From the IMG/VR virus record IMGVR_UViG_3300024262_000026, positions 1-64,000 of that record: a stretch of 64,000 bases of DNA. The stretch is one strand, 5' to 3'. Made by a program: the position numbers and the translations under genes. Shown one piece after another: positions 8,508-16,586 of this stretch. The notes beneath the pieces are model-generated. The model searched no databases. It saw only the letters and a program-made list of their open reading frames with translations, and was not told the DNA's origin. This DNA comes from a virus. The number at the start of each line of letters is the position of its first letter. Positions within the stretch are counted from its first letter, which is position 1.

Positions 8508-8699
8508 TATAGATTGAATACGTGATGATAACTAACTTTTTTTAAGATGTAATAGGAGTAAACAGGTTGCTGCTGTAAACCAAATTACTATACACTTAAT
8601 TAATGGACATGTAGATAGTTTCCTAAAAAGGCTAAAAACTGTAGTGTTATAAAAATAAGTTAATCCATAGTGAATACAGCGCTCAATCTATATTTTTTT
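8507..8699 (+). ncRNA. Candidate structured noncoding RNA with 11-bp closing helix
   Basis: The 254-bp gap between genes begins and ends with a perfect 11-bp complementary pair (8507-8517 with 8683-8693), and the 3' arm runs into TTTTTTT, as in an intrinsic terminator. Inside are further nested helices: TAACTT/AAGTTA (8533-8538 with 8657-8662), TATACACT/AGTGT-TATA (8589-8596 with 8643-8651, one bulge), AGTTT/AAACT (8617-8621 with 8636-8640) capped by CCT-AAAA-AGG, and a side hairpin GGTT/AACC (8565-8568 with 8578-8581). All are mutually compatible. No tRNA, tmRNA, SRP or RNase P signature is present. The role is unknown; a regulator of RNA polymerase or of the adjacent genes is possible. Confidence 0.55.
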
Positions 8700-8716
8700 A
8701 TTTCAAAAATTTTTCT

Positions 8717-8724
8717 TACTTTTG
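8717..8724 (+). promoter_or_regulatory. Host-like Bacteroidota -7 box (TACTTTTG)
   Basis: TACTTTTG 37 nt before the rhomboid protease start and 18 nt after the end of the candidate RNA, so the rhomboid gene has its own promoter. Confidence 0.6.
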
Positions 8725-8761
8725 CATTTGATTCAATCACAAACTTTTTAAAACAATATTT

Positions 8762-9511
8762 ATGTCATACGATCCCAATAGCGGTTTCAAAAATATGTCA
8801 GACGACAAAAAACAACGTCTGAAAGATATGTTCTTCACAGAAGAGTATCATAAAAATCAAGAAAAAAGAAAAACCACACAAAAAAGGCGAGAAAAACTTG
8901 CAAAATTTGGTATTGTAGGATTTATCATTGTAATAAATACTCTTATCTTTTTACCACAATGGTTTTCAGCAAGTGCAACACAATGGATGTATGAAACTCT
9001 TGGTCAAAGTGGTATCATATCAGGACATCCAGGAAATTTCACATTTCAAATTTGGCAACCATTCACGGCTATGTGGATGCATGGAGGATTTATTCACTTA
9101 GCGATCAATATGTTCGTTTTATGGTCATTCGGCAGAACAATGCAATCAATTTGGGGTGATAAAAAATTCTTACTATTATACGTTCTTAGTGGATTAGGTG
9201 GTGGTTTATTGATGTTGATGTTTAGTTCAATATATGCTTATCCCGTAGGTGTTGGGGCATCAGGTGCTATTTGCGGATTAATGGGCGCAATGGTTGTTCT
9301 TCAGCCTGATTCTAAAGTACTATTATTTTTCTTTATACCTGTAAAAATTAAACCTATGGTAATATGGTTTGGAGTTATATCATTAGTATTAGCAGTAACT
9401 AATTTCAATTTTGGAATTGGAAATGCGGCTCACCTTGGTGGACTTATTGTAGGATATTTACTCACAAGATATTGGAAAGAAAAAAGTAACTTATATACAA
9501 CTTTTATTTAA
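8762..9511 (+). CDS. Rhomboid-family intramembrane serine protease
   Basis: Cleaves transmembrane segments of membrane proteins inside the lipid bilayer. The catalytic serine lies in GVGASGA (Ser167, GxSG motif) and the catalytic histidine in AAHLGG (His224). The early MHGGFIHLAINM motif (His107, His112, Asn116) matches the second rhomboid helix. About six hydrophobic segments are visible from residue 48 onward, after a charged cytoplasmic N-terminus of about 45 residues. Length (249) is typical of bacterial rhomboids. Rhomboids are rare in phages, and the probable targets are host or phage membrane proteins. The next gene, a small membrane protein with a signal peptide and one C-terminal membrane segment 24 nt downstream, is a plausible substrate or partner. 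Confidence 0.92.
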   Translation: MSYDPNSGFKNMSDDKKQRLKDMFFTEEYHKNQEKRKTTQKRREKLAKFGIVGFIIVINTLIFLPQWFSASATQWMYETLGQSGIISGHPGNFTFQIWQPFTAMWMHGGFIHLAINMFVLWSFGRTMQSIWGDKKFLLLYVLSGLGGGLLMLMFSSIYAYPVGVGASGAICGLMGAMVVLQPDSKVLLFFFIPVKIKPMVIWFGVISLVLAVTNFNFGIGNAAHLGGLIVGYLLTRYWKEKSNLYTTFI

Positions 9512-9535
9512 AAATATATTAAAAACATAGAGAAA

Positions 9536-9826
9536 ATGAAGAAAATTATTTTATTAATATTAGTAATGTTTATTGGAATATCTGCTTACTCCCAAAAGAA
9601 AACTGTTGAAATTCCAAAACAAGACACATCTTTATTGTATATTGCAGATAGTTTAAATAGTGTTGGTGAAAACGTTAAATTAATTGGTGAAGAATTATAT
9701 AAGGATTATGATGAATTTGGGTTTGTTGGTTTTGTAAGAGTTTACAAATATTTCATACTTACTGCATTATTACTCATAGCACTCACTCTACTTTGGTTTA
9801 GAAATCGATATAATAACGAAGATTAA
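9536..9826 (+). CDS. Small secreted, C-terminally anchored membrane protein
   Basis: 96 residues. The first 19 residues (MKKIILLILVMFIGISAYS followed by QKK) form a signal peptide in the style common in Bacteroidota. A 45-residue extracytoplasmic part follows, then a single membrane span near residues 70-88 (YFILTALLLIALTLLWF) and a short charged tail. It would therefore be periplasmic with a C-terminal anchor. It is directly downstream of the rhomboid protease gene and probably co-transcribed, so it may be its substrate or adaptor; that is inference. No family recognised. Confidence 0.75.
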   Translation: MKKIILLILVMFIGISAYSQKKTVEIPKQDTSLLYIADSLNSVGENVKLIGEELYKDYDEFGFVGFVRVYKYFILTALLLIALTLLWFRNRYNNED

Positions 9827-9860
9827 ACTAAAAATAATTTTTTTGTATTAAAATAAATTG

Positions 9861-9868
9861 TATTTTTG
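9861..9868 (+). promoter_or_regulatory. Host-like Bacteroidota -7 box (TATTTTTG)
   Basis: TATTTTTG 32 nt before the metallopeptidase/VWA gene; fits TAnnTTTG. Confidence 0.5.
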
Positions 9869-9900
9869 CATTAGTAAAAAATTAAACTTAAAATAAAATT

Positions 9901-11643
9901 ATGAGTTCATACTTGAAAAATATTATGCCAAACAGGATGCATCAGAAACTAACAGACGCAGTTGTTGCTATGATGGCGACTGGTGACCTTCCTTACTATG
10001 GCGAATTTGCACTTTTTATCAATTTCTATGAAATCAATAATCCACAAGTACCTACTGCTGGTGTCAATGTTACTGCAAAAGGTATGAATTTTTATTGGAA
10101 CAAAGATTTCATTGATGGTATGAAACAACCTGAAGTGAATTTCTTATTAATTCACGAAGAATTTCACCTTCTTTTTGATCACGTCAAAAGAAGTGTTGGT
10201 TACGATCAAAGAATGGCAAATATTGCCCAGGATATGATTATCAACCAAATCATTCACGATGAAATTATGAAACAACAAGGACTTGGTGCCGCAGGAACAG
10301 GTGTTGGACAAGATCCTTTCTTAGATATTCCAAAAGACCATTTCAAAAATAACTCCGCACTTATGATTCCAAAAGAATACAAGGGTGAACCAATCTTTGA
10401 AGAACTTTACGAATGGCTTATTAACGAACAAAAGAAATGGCGTAAGAAAAACCAGGACAAACTCAAAGATATGAGAAGTAATCAGAGTAAATGTCCTAAA
10501 TGTGGAAAAGGAATGGAAGACAAGAACCAAAAAGGTGAAGGTCAAGATGGTGACGGAAACGCATCTGGAAAAGAGGATAAAGAAGAAAAAGACGGTAAAG
10601 GAAACGCTGAAGGTAAAGGTAAAGGTGACAAATCTGATGACCAAAATCAGCAAGGTGGTTCAGGTGACGGCAAAGGTGACAAATCTGATGAAAAAAACCA
10701 AGGTGATGGTGGAGGTTCAGGTGACGAACAATCCGATGACCAAAGTCAAGGTAGTGGTTCAGGTTCAGGCTCAGGTGATGGTGGTGAACAAGAAAACGAC
10801 CCAAACACTTGTCCTCATTGCGGACACAAAAAATCTGCAAAAGAACAACAAGAATCACGTAACGGTGATAAAGACACAGAAGGAAAAGATAGATATGGTA
10901 AATATGGTAAAAATGATGTAGAATGTTACTCAAAGGAAACTATATTTGAAGGTGAAGAGAGAAATGAACAAAATACTCTTGACACTCATATTAGTGATGA
11001 AGTTCCACCTGAAATGAAACGTGAAGTTGTTGAAGGTGTTATGCAGACTTTGAAAAATCGTGGATTATCAAGTGGTGAAATTGAAACCATCTTGAACAAA
11101 CTTAGAAAAACACGAAAAGATTACTTAAAAGAAATCAAAAGAACTATGAGTAATCACGTTTTTGGAACAAAAAAACAAAAAACTATTGTTCGTCCAAACA
11201 GGCGTGGTATTCAAGGTTTAAAAGGACACAAAAAATACAGAAACGAAATTAATTGTATCTTAGATACATCAGGTTCTATGGGTGGTGAATTTGAAAAAGT
11301 TCTTTCTTACATTTTCCAAAATGATATTGAAATAAACCTTATTCAAATTGATGCACAAGTTCAAGATGTTATTAAAATTAAAGAAAAGAGAGAACTTGAA
11401 AGAATGAGAATCCGTGGTCTCGGTGGAACAATTTTACAACCAGCAATTGACTTTATGACTGACCCAAAAAATAAGATTTACAAAAACAATACTGTAATTC
11501 TTACTGATGGATATACAGATAGTTTGAATTTTAAAAATGTCAAAGGTCAAACATTAATACTTTCAACCGCCAGCAAGTGTCCTATAACTTTTGATAATGG
11601 AAGAGTCAAACAGATAGTAGATATAGGTAAACAAGAAGATTAA
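9901..11643 (+). CDS. Metallopeptidase-like plus VWA-domain protein (DUF2201 type), MoxR partner
   Basis: Two-domain protein. The N-terminal domain has an HExxH zinc motif (His85-Glu86...His89, followed by DH at 93-94), as in the putative metallopeptidase part of DUF2201 proteins. The C-terminal domain is a von Willebrand A fold with the MIDAS motif DTSGSM (Asp455) and later GLGGT and LTDG. Between them is a long Gly/Asp/Lys/Gln-rich linker (roughly 195-300) flanked by two CxxC pairs (CPKCGK and CPHCGH), which could form one zinc site. Such proteins work with MoxR AAA ATPases as chaperone-like pairs, and a MoxR gene lies 3.1 kb downstream at 14786 behind a similar promoter. The target is unknown. 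A terminator follows. Confidence 0.82.
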   Translation: MSSYLKNIMPNRMHQKLTDAVVAMMATGDLPYYGEFALFINFYEINNPQVPTAGVNVTAKGMNFYWNKDFIDGMKQPEVNFLLIHEEFHLLFDHVKRSVGYDQRMANIAQDMIINQIIHDEIMKQQGLGAAGTGVGQDPFLDIPKDHFKNNSALMIPKEYKGEPIFEELYEWLINEQKKWRKKNQDKLKDMRSNQSKCPKCGKGMEDKNQKGEGQDGDGNASGKEDKEEKDGKGNAEGKGKGDKSDDQNQQGGSGDGKGDKSDEKNQGDGGGSGDEQSDDQSQGSGSGSGSGDGGEQENDPNTCPHCGHKKSAKEQQESRNGDKDTEGKDRYGKYGKNDVECYSKETIFEGEERNEQNTLDTHISDEVPPEMKREVVEGVMQTLKNRGLSSGEIETILNKLRKTRKDYLKEIKRTMSNHVFGTKKQKTIVRPNRRGIQGLKGHKKYRNEINCILDTSGSMGGEFEKVLSYIFQNDIEINLIQIDAQVQDVIKIKEKRELERMRIRGLGGTILQPAIDFMTDPKNKIYKNNTVILTDGYTDSLNFKNVKGQTLILSTASKCPITFDNGRVKQIVDIGKQED

Positions 11644-11646
11644 ATG

Positions 11647-11678
11647 AAAAAGTCACATTGTTAGATGTGACTTTTTTT
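11647..11678. terminator. Bidirectional terminator between convergent genes
   Basis: AAAAAGTCACAT / ATGTGACTTTTT with loop TGTTAG, T-run on the plus strand and A-run (T on minus) at the other side. It separates the VWA gene from the HNH endonuclease gene. Confidence 0.85.
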
Positions 11679-11680
11679 AT

Positions 11681-12574
11681 TTATAAAAATTTTAATCTAT
11701 ATTCATTTTCATTTAATGAACCCTTTTGTGAATTTAATCTATTTTTTGTAAAACATAAATTATCAATATTTGCAATTTGCTCAATATCTAAATTATTAGA
11801 AAATCCATAAAAAACGCTAATTTTATGATCTAATGTAGGATAATTAACATTCTGTGCTGTTAATGAAAAATTATCTTTTATATATTCACCATCATAATAG
11901 TCATAACCATTCCAATCTTTTAACATATCATTTTTTAATCTATCTGAAATATTATCAACTTTTCTTCGGTATAAAAAATATGATTCTAATAAATGATCAG
12001 GAATTTGATTACCCCTTTTAATTCGAGTTTGTTTTCGTTTTTCTTGCTGACTCGATAATTTGCTATCATGCACAACTCCCCAATTTTTTAAATTTGATAT
12101 GATACCTTTACTTTTAACTTTATCACTTTGTTTAGGATTCACAACACCATATTTTTTCAAACAAGTCTTTTTAATTTTATCTTTCACTTCTTGTAATTCC
12201 ATTTGATGATTAACACCATATTTTTCGTTAAATGTTTTTTTAATTTTTTCTTTAACAAAATCTGATTGAAATGGATTTTCAACTCCATACTTTATCACAC
12301 AAACATCTTTAATTTTCTGATTTGAACAATCTTTATTTAAACATGCATCTTTATTACAAATTTCATTATGTTTTATATAATTCTTATAAATCACACTTAA
12401 CACCTTCCCACAGTAATCACACTTAACACTAACCAACACTTTGCTACCTTCACTTAAGTCTTTAATATCGATTTCAAATAATTCTTTAGATGAATTTATA
12501 TTATATCCCAATTTTTGATAATATTTGAATTTTCTTGATCCTGCTTTGATTTTTACTTTTTTACTAATTAACAT
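11681..12574 (-). CDS. HNH-type homing endonuclease with repeated DNA-binding motifs
   Basis: Mobile endonuclease that would nick or cut phage DNA at a target site. The N-terminal part carries a zinc-ribbon-like CDYCGK...CNKDACLNKDC cluster (residues about 53-85). The middle contains repeats of the form KYGVxNPxQSDxVKxKIKKT (three copies at about 95-160), a motif common in phage homing nucleases. The C-terminal region has TLDHKISVFYGF...IDNLCFTKNRLNSQKG, an HNH-like site (Asp-His, then Asn/Arg). It is inserted in the opposite orientation to all neighbours and has its own phage-type promoter motif 24 nt upstream, both typical of mobile genes. Confidence 0.8.
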   Translation of the reverse strand: MLISKKVKIKAGSRKFKYYQKLGYNINSSKELFEIDIKDLSEGSKVLVSVKCDYCGKVLSVIYKNYIKHNEICNKDACLNKDCSNQKIKDVCVIKYGVENPFQSDFVKEKIKKTFNEKYGVNHQMELQEVKDKIKKTCLKKYGVVNPKQSDKVKSKGIISNLKNWGVVHDSKLSSQQEKRKQTRIKRGNQIPDHLLESYFLYRRKVDNISDRLKNDMLKDWNGYDYYDGEYIKDNFSLTAQNVNYPTLDHKISVFYGFSNNLDIEQIANIDNLCFTKNRLNSQKGSLNENEYRLKFL

Positions 12575-12598
12575 CTTACTCTATTATTTTCACTTAAT

Positions 12599-12608
12599 CT
12601 ATATATAA
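12599..12608 (-). promoter_or_regulatory. Phage-type promoter-like box (TTATATATAG)
   Basis: Minus-strand TTATATATAG 24 nt upstream of the HNH endonuclease start; lies in a 136-bp divergent intergenic region. Confidence 0.35.
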
Positions 12609-12680
12609 AAATTGTAGTGCCCCCTAATCACTTTATTTGATATTTTTTTCAACTTTTATTTTTTATATCAATAAAAATAT

Positions 12681-12688
12681 TATCTTTG
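12681..12688 (+). promoter_or_regulatory. Host-like Bacteroidota -7 box (TATCTTTG)
   Basis: TATCTTTG 22 nt before the 662-residue gene; fits TAnnTTTG. Confidence 0.55.
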
Positions 12689-12710
12689 TACAAATTATAA
12701 AAGAAAAAAA

Positions 12711-14699
12711 ATGAGTAGAAAAGACGATTTATTAAAATTATTCTCACAGAATACAAATTATTATTTTCATATTATTCCAAATGAACTTGGACAACTGATA
12801 TATGTAAGTCAAGAAAAAGATGAATATACTACCGAAGGATTAGAATTCAAACTCAACTCTATCATTGAAGGATTTCTCAATAAATCTGAAGAAATTAAAT
12901 TCAAAAAAGTTGCACCATCAATATACTTCACAAAAGAAACAAATATTGAAAAATTGAAATATGAACTTGGTGAGGATATGATGGAAGATGCTAATTTTTC
13001 ATCATTCATTGAAGATATTAAAGATGAATACAGGGCTCTTGAAGTTGAAGATTTTCTTCTTTATGAAAAAGATCCTGATGCATATGAAAAGAAAAAAGAA
13101 GAAGAATATAAACAACAACAACTTGAAACTTGGGAAAGATATAAAAAACAATCCGAAGAACAAGAAAGAATTAAAAGAACCGCAATTAAAGAATATGATA
13201 ATGATTTAGTAAAATTGTTCAAAGATAATCTTACTCACGACATTATAAAAAAAGATAAAAAATGGAATTTAAAAAATCCATTTTCTCAAATAGTATATTC
13301 GATTCTTACAAATGATGAAGAACAAGGAAAAATGTGGCCGATGCGTGAAAATCAATCAATTACAGGTAATGAAAAATTTGAACCAATCTCCATTGATGGG
13401 AATTTGATGTCAATTTTACTTTCCGATAGAATGTCTGATACATATATCGTAAATTTTAAACTTAATGGTCCTGTTCTTGATATTGATAGTGTTGTAGGTC
13501 CTGTCGAATCTGACACCAAACATATGTCAGACTATGATTTCCTTATGAAAATTTTTGATTTTGACATTACACCTAATTTTATTGATTGGAAAAATATGTA
13601 CGAAAATGAAAAATTGGACGCAGTTGTTGATGAAATAATTAGACTTCATAATGAAGAAAAAGAACAAAAAGAGAAAGAAAAAAATGAAGTTGTAAATTCT
13701 TCTATTGCTAAGGCTTTCTTTATAATTGATAAATATGAAGTACAAATTGGTGAGATACCTGGTATTATTGGAGAAAATATTTCAGATGAATTATTCAAAA
13801 TTGTTGAGGATAAAGTAACTGAATTAGAAATTGAGTTTAAAAGAGGTGATTGGTTAAATAACAATATCGAATTTATTGAAACTATTACTTATAATCAAGT
13901 TGAAAAAATTTATAAACATCTTATCGAAAATGGATATATGTTAGATACATATAGACAAGAAACTGAATTTCCTTTTATGGATTTGAGAAAACCAGATACA
14001 TCACAATACACTATTTATGTTGGATGGGAAGATTCAGATGAACAATATGGTGATGGTGGCTATTATGATGATGAATTTTCTTTCAATATTTACACCTCTC
14101 ACACAACAGATGTTGTGTATGATCAACCTGTTAAATGGATAGATCAAAGAATATCCCAACTCTTAAAACCATTGAATGGTGGGGATTTTTATATTGATTT
14201 TGGAGCCGCTGAAAATTTACATTCGGTAACAGTTAAAAACGCATCAAAAGGTAATTTGAAATTAAGAGTGAAAAATTTTATAAGTCAAATGGAAGACTTA
14301 GTCGATTCTACCGAAGGATTTGAATGGTATAATGAAAATCCAACATATAATGGTAATAATAATAACAACACCAATAAGAATTTAAGCAATATGAATACTA
14401 ATGATTATATGTTTGGTGTTTGTATACCACCTCAGGTTGGTGATATGGAACCTCCAGCAATCGCAATGGTGACAAAGAATTTTTACATGAATAATGGTGG
14501 AGGTTTGGATGATTCTTTTGGCTCACATAGTTTACCTAAAAATATTATAGATGCTCTAAATAGAGCAGGTATTTGTGGTGATGTTGAATTAATGGAATCA
14601 ATATGGGAAGTAATAGATTACTCTAGAACTAAACAAGATATAATTAATAGTCTAGTAAAAGAAGGATTTGTTTATAGCCCAGATATGGATTCATTTTAA
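12711..14699 (+). CDS. Unknown 662-residue protein between VWA and MoxR genes
   Basis: No family recognised. Residues about 120-165 are a charged Glu/Lys/Gln-rich stretch that probably forms a coiled coil (KKKEEEYKQQQLETWERYKK), and a second lies near 300-325. A region around residues 430-470 is acidic and Tyr/Gly-rich (EDSDEQYGDGGYYDDE), and an Asn-rich linker (NGNNNNNTNKN) precedes a compact C-terminal region. The gene sits between the VWA protein and its probable MoxR partner and has its own host-like promoter, so it may belong to the same module, perhaps as a client or adaptor. The AAA/VWA link is inferred from position only. Confidence 0.75.
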   Translation: MSRKDDLLKLFSQNTNYYFHIIPNELGQLIYVSQEKDEYTTEGLEFKLNSIIEGFLNKSEEIKFKKVAPSIYFTKETNIEKLKYELGEDMMEDANFSSFIEDIKDEYRALEVEDFLLYEKDPDAYEKKKEEEYKQQQLETWERYKKQSEEQERIKRTAIKEYDNDLVKLFKDNLTHDIIKKDKKWNLKNPFSQIVYSILTNDEEQGKMWPMRENQSITGNEKFEPISIDGNLMSILLSDRMSDTYIVNFKLNGPVLDIDSVVGPVESDTKHMSDYDFLMKIFDFDITPNFIDWKNMYENEKLDAVVDEIIRLHNEEKEQKEKEKNEVVNSSIAKAFFIIDKYEVQIGEIPGIIGENISDELFKIVEDKVTELEIEFKRGDWLNNNIEFIETITYNQVEKIYKHLIENGYMLDTYRQETEFPFMDLRKPDTSQYTIYVGWEDSDEQYGDGGYYDDEFSFNIYTSHTTDVVYDQPVKWIDQRISQLLKPLNGGDFYIDFGAAENLHSVTVKNASKGNLKLRVKNFISQMEDLVDSTEGFEWYNENPTYNGNNNNNTNKNLSNMNTNDYMFGVCIPPQVGDMEPPAIAMVTKNFYMNNGGGLDDSFGSHSLPKNIIDALNRAGICGDVELMESIWEVIDYSRTKQDIINSLVKEGFVYSPDMDSF

Positions 14700-14738
14700 T
14701 AAAATTGAAAATAAATTTTTTTATTAGAAAAACTTCCA

Positions 14739-14746
14739 TACTTTTG
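14739..14746 (+). promoter_or_regulatory. Host-like Bacteroidota -7 box (TACTTTTG)
   Basis: TACTTTTG 39 nt before the MoxR-like ATPase start. Confidence 0.6.
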
Positions 14747-14785
14747 TAAAACGAAATTAATAAATAATAAATAGAAAATAATAAT

Positions 14786-16114
14786 ATGGCACAGAAAATG
14801 GCTCAACCAAAAAGAAAGATTACTGACAATCCAGCCGCTCTTAAAGGTTTTGAAAAACTATCAGAAAGAGAACAAAGATATTTCAGAGTTATGTACTCCA
14901 AGTCTGGTGTACTTTTTATCACATCACCTCCAGGTATCGCAAAATCCGCTGTTGCAAGGTCAATCGCCCGCAAATTAGGTATGCAGTATTTCGATATTCG
15001 TTTATCTATGGTTGATGAAACCGATGTTGGTTTGTTCCCTGTTGTTGATACTGTTACAATTGAAGATTTTGATAGTATTGATGGTTTTGGTAAAGGTATG
15101 ATTAGTTCTGTTGATCCTAATCAAAAGAAAACCGTCCAAGTAAAAACTTTGAAGCATGTCGTTCCAGAATGGGCTATCAAAGCCAATATGAAACCAACAC
15201 TTATTCACTTTGAAGAGTTAAACCGTTCAACACTTCAAGTAAGAAATGCCGCACTTCAGTTGCTTCTTGAACGTGAAATTGGTGCTTTCTTCAAATTTAA
15301 CGATTCAGTATTTATGATGTCCTCAGGTAACCTTGGAGAAGAAGATGGTACTGATGTTGAAGAATTTGACCAGGCTTTGAATAACCGTCTTATTCACTAT
15401 ACTCACGATATGCCTTTCCCAGAATGGAAAAAAGAATTCGCTGATGAAAATGTTCACCCAGTTGTTGTAGGTTTCCTTCGTGCCAATGCACAATATTACT
15501 ACAAGAAACCTGATGAAAGAACTCAAAACAACAAGGCTTACGCAACTCCACGTTCTTGGACTTTCCTTTCTGATTATATCTTTGCCAACTATGGTGAATG
15601 GGAAGAAAAACTTGATATGGATAGCAATGTTGTGAAAGATGAAAAAGGCAATTCTGTTATGATTCGTAGATTTCCTCACCCAAATGTATGGTTGAATGAT
15701 ATTCAGCACATTGGACACTCTTTCGTTGGAGCACCTAACGCAAGATTCTTAAGATATGTACAAGATACGTTGAAAATATCTCTTATTGATGTTCTTGATA
15801 GATTTGATGAAATTGAAGATGATATCAAAGAATTCACCCGTGATAAGAAATCTGAACTTCTTACCAATATGAAAGAAAAGAAAGTTGCTGATTTGAAATC
15901 ACATCAAGTTGATAACCTTGTTAAGTTCCTTATGACTGTATCTGATGATGAAGTTGTAGGTTACGTTCTCCACGTACTTGATATGGAATACAACTTGTCT
16001 GACAACACCAAACCTAACAAAATGTCCGAGAAATTCTTGGCTGATAAGAGGTTTGAAAGATTCCGTGCCACCATCTACGGTCACGTTGATGATGATAAGA
16101 ATAAAAAGAAATAA
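14786..16114 (+). CDS. MoxR-type AAA+ ATPase
   Basis: AAA+ ATPase of the MoxR family, which remodels proteins together with VWA-domain partners. The Walker A motif is SPPGIAKS (residues 47-54), an atypical form with Ala before the Lys. The Walker B region is LIHFEELNRS (139-148), where FEELNR replaces the usual DEINR, and sensor 1 is at about 170 (MMSSGN). The C-terminal half is helical. The VWA partner at 9901 has a matching host-like promoter. In bacteria such pairs act in metal insertion or complex maturation; in a phage the client is unknown. A strong terminator follows. Confidence 0.85.
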   Translation: MAQKMAQPKRKITDNPAALKGFEKLSEREQRYFRVMYSKSGVLFITSPPGIAKSAVARSIARKLGMQYFDIRLSMVDETDVGLFPVVDTVTIEDFDSIDGFGKGMISSVDPNQKKTVQVKTLKHVVPEWAIKANMKPTLIHFEELNRSTLQVRNAALQLLLEREIGAFFKFNDSVFMMSSGNLGEEDGTDVEEFDQALNNRLIHYTHDMPFPEWKKEFADENVHPVVVGFLRANAQYYYKKPDERTQNNKAYATPRSWTFLSDYIFANYGEWEEKLDMDSNVVKDEKGNSVMIRRFPHPNVWLNDIQHIGHSFVGAPNARFLRYVQDTLKISLIDVLDRFDEIEDDIKEFTRDKKSELLTNMKEKKVADLKSHQVDNLVKFLMTVSDDEVVGYVLHVLDMEYNLSDNTKPNKMSEKFLADKRFERFRATIYGHVDDDKNKKK

Positions 16115-16147
16115 TACTCTCTCTTTCTTTTTGGTTAATCCCAACGA

Positions 16148-16177
16148 AAAAAGAGGCTCAATTTTGAGCCTCTTTTT
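16148..16177. terminator. Strong bidirectional terminator
   Basis: Perfect 14-bp palindrome arms (AAAAAGAGGCTCAA / TTGAGCCTCTTTTT, central TT) between convergent genes. The stop codon of the minus-strand gene ending at 16158 lies within it. Confidence 0.9.
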
Positions 16178-16580
16178 CTATTTTATCAAGTTTGATTTTT
16201 CTATCCCGTTTTAATAGTTCCTTTGTTGTAAAACCCCAAGCAATACATCCAAACCGAACATCAGTATCAATATCAGATTTACCTTTTACTGCGGTATCAC
16301 CATCTATCGATGTAAGAGTTAAACCATCTTTACAGATATGATATGCCCATAATGGCATCACTATTAAATTTTCATCCCAAGACGAAAACCCAAGTTCGAA
16401 TAATTCATCCTTTGTAAACTTTGTAAAATCAATATCTTGATCTTCACAAAATTTGTCATATGCTTCACGAATTTGTTTAAGCTTAAAATCATCACCCCAA
16501 CCATCATATTCAAAAGCCTGAGCATTTGTCGAAATAATATAATTTTTATAACTGTTTATTTTCTGTACTTCTTCTCTCAC
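16158..16580 (-). CDS. Unknown 140-residue protein
   Basis: Not recognised. The start used is GTG at 16578-16580, 6 nt after the glycosyltransferase stop, because no ATG is available nearby; a start further in is possible. The sequence has a C-terminal segment FGCIAWGFTTKELLKRDRKIK and a conserved-looking core GFSSWDENLIVMPLWAYHI. Last gene of the minus-strand run from UvsX, ending in the shared terminator. Confidence 0.65.
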   Translation of the reverse strand: MREEVQKINSYKNYIISTNAQAFEYDGWGDDFKLKQIREAYDKFCEDQDIDFTKFTKDELFELGFSSWDENLIVMPLWAYHICKDGLTLTSIDGDTAVKGKSDIDTDVRFGCIAWGFTTKELLKRDRKIKLDKIEKEAQN

Positions 16581-16586
16581 TAAAAA

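Noticed and set aside
8507-8699. Retron-like msr/msd element, because the 11-bp closing repeats resemble a1/a2
   Set aside because: No reverse transcriptase with a YADD motif is encoded nearby and the internal layout does not show a clear msd stem, so a plain structured RNA is the safer call.
10321-10933. Overlapping reading frames on both strands in the 10.3-10.9 kb region
   Set aside because: They are shadows of the repetitive Gly/Asp/Lys-rich linker of the VWA protein and have low-complexity sequences.
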